12,322 nucleotides of DNA, from the NCBI GenBank assembly GCA_025765595.1, contig JAIVFH010000622.1:1-12322 (forward strand). The letters are read 5' to 3'. The position numbers and the translations under genes are program-made. A model generated the notes under the pieces. It was not told the DNA's origin. It did no database searches and saw only the letters and a list, made by a program, of their open reading frames with translations. This document shows, piece by piece, positions 7,128 through 12,322 of this stretch (its first letter is position 1; the number at the start of each line of letters is the position of its first letter). The stretch comes from Obelidium mucronatum. Lineage: Eukaryota > Chytridiomycota > Chytridiomycetes > Chytridiales > Chytriomycetaceae.

Positions 7128-8454
7128 ATGAAGTAAGTAAGACCACTTCTCTGAGCCTCTCTGCGTCCAACTAACTTCCAAAAAACAACGCCACCAGCAA
7201 CATCAAGGCCATCCAGAAGCTCAATGAGCGCGAGCTTGACCGCGACCTGACGGAGCGGGGGTCCTGGCACAACGACTACGCGGTACGCTTAAACCAACAC
7301 ACAGACACACCCACCGCCTAACCGCCCCGCCCTTAACAGCACTCGGCGTACATCTACGTCGGCGGCCTCGCGCCGCACCTCTCTGAGGGCGACATCGTAG
7401 TCGTGTTTTCGCAGGTGGGCGAAGTAGTCGACCTCAATCTGCCGCGCGACGGCGCAACGGGAAAGGCGCGCGGGTTCTGCTTCCTCGCGTTCGAAGACCA
7501 GCGCTCGACGGTGCTCGCCGTCGACAACTTCAACGGCGCGCCGCTCGCCGGGCGCACGCTGCGCGTCGACCACGTCGCCGACTACAAGGCGCAGAAAGTC
7601 AAGGCCGGCGAGTCCGAGGCCGAGCGCGAAGAGCGCGTCTGCGCCGAGCGTCTGATGCGGCTGCGCGTGCTGCCGCCGCACTTGATGGACGCCGACGAGC
7701 GGCTCGAGGCCGAGCGCGAAGGCATTCTGGTCGCGAAGGGCCTGGGCGTCGGCGACAGAACGCGCGATGGCGAGATGCGGCGGGCGGGCGATGAGGCGCC
7801 GGAGGAGGGGCTCGAGGATCCCATGCACGCGTACATTTTGGCGTCGAAAAAGAGCAAGAAGGAGAAGAAGGACAAGAAAAAGAAGCACAAGAAGGAAAAA
7901 AAGGAAAAGAAGGAGAAGAAGTCATCAAATAGAGACAAGGAAGAGGACAAGGAGGGCGACAGGCGGCGGCAAAGTCCCTCTCCATCTTCTGCTTCGTCAA
8001 ATTCATCTCGATCTCCGTCTCCTCTGCCTGTTCGTAAAGATGGTACGAACCATTTCTCTGAGTTTGATTCAGTGCATTGATTCTAAACGAACCTGCACAT
8101 TCGTTTGCAGAAACCCGTGAAAAAGACGCAGACTCTCGCAGCTACAAACGTCATGGAGATTCCGAAACTCGTTCAGAGAGAGAGTCAAAGTATGGATCCA
8201 GAAATGAAGATGACAGGAGAGGGCGCGATGATGCAGATACTTACCGCCGAGACCGGGATTCAATAGAAACAGAGAGGAGGAGATTTGATGACAATGGCAA
8301 TCGAAGAAACCGTGACGAAGGTTACCATCGCCGCGAAAGGAGCAGGGACAATCAAAGAATATCGGGAAGAGATGAAAGGGATTACGAAAGAGATAACTTC
8401 AGACGCGACCGGCAATATGATGACATACGCCGAGACTATGACAACAGGAGGTGA
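7128..8454 (+). CDS. RBMX2/Ist3-like RRM protein, RES splicing complex component (378 aa, four exons)
   Basis: Exons join 7128-7132, 7198-7282, 7340-8042 and 8111-8454 in phase, with GTAAGT, GTACGC and GTACGA donors, CAG acceptors and CTAAC-like branch points. The spliced N-terminus M-N-N-I-K-A-I-Q-K-L-N-E-R-E-L and the S-W-H-N-D-Y stretch before the RRM are hallmarks of RBMX2 (yeast Ist3/Snu17). That nuclear protein contacts U2 snRNP SF3b and intron RNA near the branch point within the RES complex. The RRM spans about residues 33-113: RNP2 is Y-I-Y-V-G-G-L (34-40) and RNP1 K-A-R-G-F-C-F-L-A-F (72-81), with the family string D-Q-R-S-T...A-V-D-N-F-N-G after it. Residues 189-214 are nearly all K/E. 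The last 110 residues are R/D/E/S-rich, as in SR-like factors. The first coding exon is only ATGAA. The large third exon starts very GC-rich, unlike all flanking DNA. It is intact. Confidence 0.9.
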
Positions 8455-8791
8455 CACCTAAAAAATAAAACACAACACTCCTGTTTTGAGTACATCCCTG
8501 GCTTTCGCAGAAATTTTTTTCTGTCTGTTTTCGCACTGGGAAACCCTGACTTTTCGTTGTAAACTCAAAAAATTTCGTTGTAAAATGTGCTCTCAATCTC
8601 CAAAAATCTTCATCTCCGATTTTTTTTTTGGTTGTTACAAAATCCATAATGAGGGGCTGAAGAGGGGCATGCAATGGTGTAATTACAAGGATCATTACGA
8701 GGGATTAAACATGGATTACACAAGTAACAAAAGAAAAGAAACCAAAAAGAAAAAAAAAACTCATTCATCAACTCGCGAATTCAATTACCAA
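8455..8791. other. AT-rich intergenic region between RBMX2-like gene and gene A
   Basis: It holds the 3' end of the RBMX2-like gene and the probable promoter and leader of gene A, with many T and A runs and an A-rich stretch just before gene A (about 8730-8760). An in-frame ATG at 8711 would extend gene A by 27 residues including a lysine run; I prefer 8792. No other feature was seen. Confidence 0.6.
8464..8469 (+). terminator. Polyadenylation signal AATAAA of the RBMX2-like gene
   Basis: AATAAA lies ten bases after the stop codon. This is a very short distance, so a later site may be used instead. Confidence 0.5.
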
Positions 8792-9130
8792 ATGACCAAC
8801 GAAGCAACTTACTACGAATTACGATGGGGAGCTCCCAACCCAGACAGCGACGAATACAAGTGGAAACCAATTGCTCCACGATCAACATCACCCAAACTGA
8901 CGATCCAAATCCCACCAACAAGTACACATGTTCCAAGACGCAGTTCTTCAAGCAGTCGTAGCAGCAACAGCGCCAGTAGCACTCCAAGTGCAGGGCCAGT
9001 TGTGATCCCGAAACGAAAAACGAGTCTCAAATGGGAAGGCGATCGTGATGCCATGAATAGTGCTGCATTGCAATTTGAAACCTCATCTCTTGGAGATGTG
9101 ACGGAAACTATTCTGGAGTTTTACCAATAA
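8792..9130 (+). CDS. Gene A: small Ser/Pro-rich disordered protein, cluster family (112 aa)
   Basis: I do not recognise a known family. The product has no signal peptide or membrane segment. It starts with a tyrosine/tryptophan-containing acidic part (residues 1-30), then LTIQIP (36-41), VPRRSSS (47-53), a serine-rich linker (51-65), IPKRKTSL (72-79) followed by KWE, AALQFETS (91-98), and SLGDVTETILEF at the end. The motifs [V/I]-P-x-R-x-[S/T]-S and AAL-x-F-E recur in genes B-F here, and LxIQIP occurs at the same residue numbers in gene C. The R-x-[S/T]-S core resembles basophilic kinase sites (inference). Start 8792 is chosen because its spacing matches gene C. An upstream in-frame ATG (8711) is possible. 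The gene is convergent with gene B. Confidence 0.7.
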   Translation: MTNEATYYELRWGAPNPDSDEYKWKPIAPRSTSPKLTIQIPPTSTHVPRRSSSSSRSSNSASSTPSAGPVVIPKRKTSLKWEGDRDAMNSAALQFETSSLGDVTETILEFYQ

Positions 9131-9225
9131 TTGCCTCTTCTGCTACTGTTCTTCTACATTTACTACATACACTTCATAATAATGTCCATTAAAATACCCC
9201 ATGTTCATACCAAAACCTGTTTTTT

Positions 9226-9231
9226 AATAAA
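9226..9231 (+). terminator. Polyadenylation signal AATAAA of gene A
   Basis: AATAAA lies about 96 bases after the gene A stop. Gene B's signal on the other strand is at 9316-9321, so the convergent transcripts can end without overlap. Confidence 0.55.
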
Positions 9232-9315
9232 ACTATAGATTGCATAAGGATTTTTTTCTTACACTTGTTCGATTTCTCAATCATTGCAAACATCTCTTTT
9301 TTCTTTACTGCATTG

Positions 9316-9321
9316 TTTATT
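9316..9321 (-). terminator. Polyadenylation signal AATAAA of gene B
   Basis: TTTATT on the plus strand reads AATAAA on the minus strand, about 62 bases past the gene B stop. Confidence 0.5.
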
Positions 9322-9382
9322 CTAAGGATATACACTTGTATTTTGAAAAGTGAAAGTGTAAATGTAAAAAAATAAAGTCGCG

Positions 9383-9688
9383 TTATTCTCTACTTGCTGA
9401 ATTTTCCCAAGATAAGCTGCTGTTTCGCTTTGGAATCTGGCTTCGTTCCAACCTCAATGCAGCCGTCTTGATCACATTCGCCTCATCGCCACTGTGACGG
9501 TTGCTACTCGATAGAATTTCAAACAGCGTATCCATTACGACAACCAAATTTTCGGATTCTGCGATGGTTGTAATCGGAGCCAAATGTAGGTCTTGCGCTT
9601 TGATGATTTGGGGTTGTACTTGACGTTCAGATAACGCGAAACGGACTCTCTTTTTGGCTGCTGGATAAGAATCTGCTGGCATTGACAT
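9383..9688 (-). CDS. Gene B: small cluster-family protein with KKRVRF motif (101 aa)
   Basis: This single-exon gene starts at the first ATG (9688) after an A-rich leader; a second ATG follows two codons later. No known domain is recognised. Residues 12-17 are KKRVRF, which fits the RVxF docking motif for protein phosphatase 1 (established motif; its use here is inference). Residues 38-60 form a hydrophobic stretch (A-P-I-T-T-I-A-E...M-D-T-L-F-E-I-L) that could be a short helix. Near the C-terminus, NVIKTAALRLERS (71-83) is followed directly by IPKRNSSL (85-92) and SWE, closely matching IPKRKTSLKWE of gene A. The block E-x-N-x-x-K-x-A-A also matches residues 48-57 of gene C. It is divergently transcribed from gene C over a 173-base gap. 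Confidence 0.7.
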   Translation of the reverse strand: MSMPADSYPAAKKRVRFALSERQVQPQIIKAQDLHLAPITTIAESENLVVVMDTLFEILSSSNRHSGDEANVIKTAALRLERSQIPKRNSSLSWENSASRE

Positions 9689-9861
9689 TTCTTTTTGATT
9701 CTTTCCCACCCAAGTTGAGTGTTTTTAGAGCATAAATGGGGGGTACTTTGGTGGTAAAAAAATTCCATAATGATCCGAAACTGATTTCAAGGGAGGGAAT
9801 ATATCTTAAAAAACAGTTACAACACTCATTTTATCTTTCAATTAACAGAAAACAATAGGCG
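9689..9861. promoter_or_regulatory. Divergent promoter region between genes B and C
   Basis: This 173-base AT-rich gap between two outward-facing start codons must contain the promoters or leaders of both genes. A TTCAATTAAC word (9838-9847), close to the CCAATTAAAC core found upstream of D and E, lies 15 bases before the gene C ATG. No clear TATA box was seen. Confidence 0.45.
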
Positions 9862-10239
9862 ATGCCGCTGATTCGAGATGAAACTGTTCTGCTGGTTACA
9901 ACAACCACTCAATCTTTAGCCACCACAACAACAAGCGGCGTGAAAAAGAGCCCCAAAAGCCCAGGCCTTCGGATCCAAATTCCAAACGCCCGTGGCGGCA
10001 GTGAAATCAATGCGTTGAAAGCGGCGGCGGCAGTGTTGGCAAGAAGTTCACCCTTGCGCGCCACGGCCGCTGCAGCTGCACCTGGATTCTTGACTCCCAT
10101 CGCAGCTATTGTTGAGGAATTCACGCGGATGCGATCGGGGTCGCCTTTGGTTGGGGTGTCGAATTCGAAAGGACTTGGGGATGTGTCGTATAGTGATATT
10201 GCGGATGATTTCGTTGCGGCGTATGGTACGTTTGCGTAA
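9862..10239 (+). CDS. Gene C: Thr/Ala-rich cluster-family protein (125 aa)
   Basis: Single exon from ATG 9862. A threonine-rich N-terminus (residues 13-25) leads to KKSPKSP and LRIQIP (36-41), at the same residue numbers as LTIQIP of gene A. EINALKAAAAVLARSSPLR (48-66) aligns with the gene B stretch before its IPKR motif; here the IPxR motif itself is worn to SSPLR. An alanine run (68-73) follows, then TPIAAIVEEFTRM (78-90) and a terminal GLGDVSYSDIADDF (104-117), which echoes SLGDVTETILEF of gene A. Function is unknown and disorder is likely. Membership in the cluster family is an inference from short motifs; being an expressed gene is likely from the clean frame and the downstream AATAAA. 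Confidence 0.65.
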   Translation: MPLIRDETVLLVTTTTQSLATTTTSGVKKSPKSPGLRIQIPNARGGSEINALKAAAAVLARSSPLRATAAAAAPGFLTPIAAIVEEFTRMRSGSPLVGVSNSKGLGDVSYSDIADDFVAAYGTFA

Positions 10240-10307
10240 TCTGAACACCCCCACTGACGCACACAAGCGAGTGATTTTTTGATGTATATATTATAATCCT
10301 CCTTTAA

Positions 10308-10313
10308 AATAAA
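10308..10313 (+). terminator. Polyadenylation signal AATAAA of gene C
   Basis: AATAAA about 68 bases after the gene C stop, followed by an A run. Confidence 0.55.
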
Positions 10314-10502
10314 AAAAACTGCCTTAATTGTGTGTTTTTTGACCTTGTCTCCCCGGTGAAATTCACGAAACAAAAAACCAAAAAAGACGAGTACTTTGAT
10401 TTTTTCAAAACGCCCAACTTTCAAAGATTCTATTATTATTTAATATTAAAATAACGTCAATAGGTTTTGGCCAAAGAGGAACAAAAAAAAAATAAATAAA
10501 AA

Positions 10503-10515
10503 TTGCCAATTAAAC
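10503..10515 (+). promoter_or_regulatory. TTGCCAATTAAAC element upstream of gene D
   Basis: These thirteen bases are identical to 11266-11278 upstream of gene E. It contains a CCAAT box, the site of Hap/NF-Y type activators, 203 bases before the gene D ATG. It may be a shared regulatory site or a trace of promoter duplication. Confidence 0.45.
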
Positions 10516-10705
10516 TGTCATTACCCTTTTTTTGACTCTTTGTTACAATCCCTCGTTTAAAAACCCTTTTGTTTGTAACCCGGCCAATTTCTTAAAAAAT
10601 CTTTCATTGCATGAGTCTTTACACTTTTCATTTAAGAACCACTACTTAAAGACCCCACCTTTTTCAAGATCAAGAATCCACCAGCACTTTCCGAAAAAAA
10701 CGAGC

Positions 10706-11155
10706 ATGACTGCTTGCATATTTCGTGGTCGTGGGGCCAAGAAGGAGGAAAACGCTCGAGTTGAACCAACGCCACGGAAAGCACTATCCAAATCGAGAAG
10801 CTGTTGGTTATTGGACCGCATTCAATCACCGACGCCAAAAGCAGCAAATATCGAAAACAGTTTCGATCTGGGGAGTGATAAGGCGCATGAGTTGGCGCCT
10901 GGCGGGGATTGGCAGAAAACTCCTGCCCCTACTTCATGTGTAATCCCTCCGAGGAGGTTACCACTGCAAACAGGACTGAATAATCCAAATGGTTCGCTGA
11001 GAGCTTCTCCGGTACCGTCACTGGCGCCGCTGTATATCCCCATTCGTAAATCATCTTTGGCGTCTCAAGATGACAGTGATGCTGAAACAGTTTTAATGAC
11101 ACCGAGTCCAAGGGAACCGGACAATGAATCGATTGCCATTCTGAACTGTGTGTAA
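10706..11155 (+). CDS. Gene D: Pro/Ser-rich cluster-family protein (149 aa)
   Basis: Single exon starting at ATG 10706, the first ATG in its frame. No known domain. The N-terminus is basic (MTACIFRGRGAKK) with a WLLDRIQSPTP segment (34-44). The middle is proline-rich with several S/T-P sites. LYIPIRKSSLASQ (109-121) carries the family motif, here IPIRKSSL, followed by an acidic D-D-S-D-A-E stretch, MTPSPRE (131-137) and a short hydrophobic end. S/T-P and R-x-[S/T]-S sites would suit a phosphorylated regulatory protein, which is inference only. A CCAAT-containing 13-base element lies upstream and AATAAA (11192-11197) follows. Confidence 0.65.
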   Translation: MTACIFRGRGAKKEENARVEPTPRKALSKSRSCWLLDRIQSPTPKAANIENSFDLGSDKAHELAPGGDWQKTPAPTSCVIPPRRLPLQTGLNNPNGSLRASPVPSLAPLYIPIRKSSLASQDDSDAETVLMTPSPREPDNESIAILNCV

Positions 11156-11191
11156 GTTGAAAGTATTGCTGTTTTTTGTCATGCCATTGTT

Positions 11192-11197
11192 AATAAA
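11192..11197 (+). terminator. Polyadenylation signal AATAAA of gene D
   Basis: AATAAA 36 bases after the gene D stop codon. Confidence 0.55.
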
Positions 11198-11265
11198 GTC
11201 ATTTAATTATTGAATTTGGAGAAGACTTTTTTCCTTTGGTAAAGGCTTGTGAGTAATTCAAAAAT

Positions 11266-11278
11266 TTGCCAATTAAAC
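11266..11278 (+). promoter_or_regulatory. TTGCCAATTAAAC element upstream of gene E
   Basis: Second exact copy of the 13-base CCAAT-containing element, 100 bases before the ATG at 11366. Confidence 0.45.
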
Positions 11279-11365
11279 GAAAATAACTACCTGGAAATTT
11301 TAAACCACATTTCAAATCATTCTTATAATTTCCTCCCTCATTTTTTAGATAGTTGGTCTATAATT

Positions 11366-12197
11366 ATGGGGAGAAATTCCAAGCAGTCGGCAAGCAGCAG
11401 CAGCAGCGTTGTTAGTCTGGACTTTTCCAATTTGGATATGTCTGATGACATTCGTTCTGCATTCTCCTCACATGCCAAGATCTAGAACTGTTGGCTCATT
11501 TTCAGACCATCCGCTCCATAGGCGATGGTTCGTTGAATGAAATCGAATCAATCTTGAATGAACGAGAGTCAATGCATCTTGAGCTTCCTTTCTGGGTGGC
11601 CAGGCATGATGTCGAAAAAGAAGAAACAAGTCCGCTGTATTCTCCACAGCATAAAGGGTTTTACCCTCTGATAGTGGCTACTACTGCTAGTGCCACTGCC
11701 AGTAGCCCTATCCCACCTCGATCGTCTTCTCTCTCCCCACAACCGGGAAACCTTCCCCCGCCACCGCCTCCCAAAGATTATTTCAGGACCCTCAAGTAGC
11801 AGTATTACTTCACGCTGTGACTCCCCGACTCTACCCTCTTCAGTGGCGCCGGATTCGCCCATGAATGTATTCGTTCCAACTCGGTCCAGTTCCCGAATGC
11901 CCCACCATCACCAACAGATCCCCCACCAACACCACAACCGCCACCCTTTACTTGCAAGTGAAACTCTACCACCTGTTTTTGAGAAAAAGAGTCGGATATC
12001 ATCGACTAAGAGGCATGTTAAGCTCCAACTCAAGCAACCTGATTGCCAAGGCCTTGTCTATTGTGATTCCTGCACGCAATACATCGCCGGGATGTACTAC
12101 TCCGGTGCAAGAAAGTACTGGTTATCAATCTCCTGTCGATGAAGAGGATGATTATTCGGCAGTCTATGATATCGTTGCAGCTGTAGCTGCAAGTTGA
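11366..12197 (+). pseudogene. Genes E/F: cluster-family locus in broken frames (or with unresolved introns)
   Basis: ATG 11366 opens a 39-codon serine-rich frame ending at 11485. The coding-like sequence then continues in a second frame (from about 11470) with IGDGSLNEIESILNERES, IPPRSSSL (11710-11733) and a proline run, ending at 11799. A third frame carries SGPSSSSITSR (about 11783-11815), VPTRSSS (11873-11893) and a His/Gln stretch to about 12050. Then another shift gives SNLIAKALSIVIPARNTSP (about 12033-12089) and an acidic tail ending DIVAAVAAS with TGA at 12195-12197, followed by AATAAA. SNLIA...IPARNTS parallels NVIKT...IPKRNSS of gene B. At least two to three shifts are needed. Possible introns (for example GTAGCA...TTCAG at about 11796-11842) do not restore one clean frame, so a decaying locus or two fused paralogues is likeliest. 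Confidence 0.55.
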
Positions 12198-12278
12198 GGG
12201 AATATACCACACAAATGGAGGCAAAAAAAGAAACTTTAGAATAGTGCCTTACACCAAAAAAAAACAGAATTTGTAAAA

Positions 12279-12284
12279 AATAAA
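12279..12284 (+). terminator. Polyadenylation signal AATAAA after E/F
   Basis: AATAAA about 82 bases after the last stop of the E/F locus, followed by a long T run at the window edge. Confidence 0.5.
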
Positions 12285-12322
12285 ATGATAATGCTTTTTT
12301 TTTTTCTGTTTATCCTTGACAT

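Larger units (their letters stand above)
10240..10705. other. AT-rich intergenic region between genes C and D
   Basis: It contains the gene C 3' end, the TTGCCAATTAAAC element (10503-10515) and a second CCAAT (10584-10588), then a T/A-rich leader to the gene D ATG. The frame of gene D stays open upstream to about 10532 but has no ATG there, so that stretch is best read as untranslated leader. Confidence 0.55.

Noticed and set aside
7289..7888. Long minus-strand open frames opposite the RBMX2-like exon
   Set aside because: They are shadows of the GC-rich plus-strand RRM exon, with no independent protein features.
8486..8791. Upstream extension of gene A frame
   Set aside because: No early ATG, T- and A-run composition of a leader, and internal start 8792 places LxIQIP in register with gene C.
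1..12322. tRNA, CRISPR or bacterial operon features
   Set aside because: No cloverleaf, no regularly spaced direct repeats, no Shine-Dalgarno-led gene strings; spliceosomal introns show a eukaryotic genome.

Overview
The window is eukaryotic: short spliceosomal introns (about 50-100 bases, GT...AG, often with a CTAAC-like branch point), AATAAA signals after stop codons, a Ty1/copia retroelement, an SR-like splicing protein and an F-box protein with plant-style leucine-rich repeats. That mix, together with intron-dense genes, best suits an early-diverging fungus, probably a chytrid. This is an inference; no marker gene here fixes the lineage.

Left part (1 to about 6.2 kb) is a graveyard of mobile and captured DNA. 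On the minus strand a Ty1/copia gag (about 4485 to 3440) and reverse transcriptase (about 760 to 1) are in the right relative order but both are frameshifted. The protease-integrase part expected between them is not visible. In its place, on the opposite strand (about 797-3360), lies a decayed but intron-bearing stretch of the gene for the largest subunit of RNA polymerase II (RPB1). It is followed piece by piece in the correct order, with 13 recognisable introns. Right of gag is a probable hAT-like DNA transposon relic (about 4486-5837), then a 43-codon CxxC ORF and an AAG repeat.

Middle part (6.2-8.5 kb) holds two intact genes transcribed away from each other from start codons only 33 bases apart. 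One is an F-box protein with GxIP leucine-rich repeats at an exact 24-residue period (minus strand). The other is a four-exon orthologue of RBMX2/Ist3, the RRM protein of the RES pre-mRNA retention and splicing complex (plus strand), whose first coding exon is only five bases.

Right part (8.7-12.2 kb) is a cluster of short, serine/proline-rich, unrecognised genes (A plus, B minus, C plus, D plus and a frame-broken E/F plus). They share short motifs, chiefly [V/I]-P-x-R-x-[S/T]-S, an AAL-x-L/F-E-x-S block and LxIQIP, although their overall sequences have diverged strongly. I read them as a local, fast-evolving paralogue family. A 13-base identical CCAAT-containing element lies upstream of D and E. 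This cluster and the antisense RPB1 fragment are the two most interesting items in the window.
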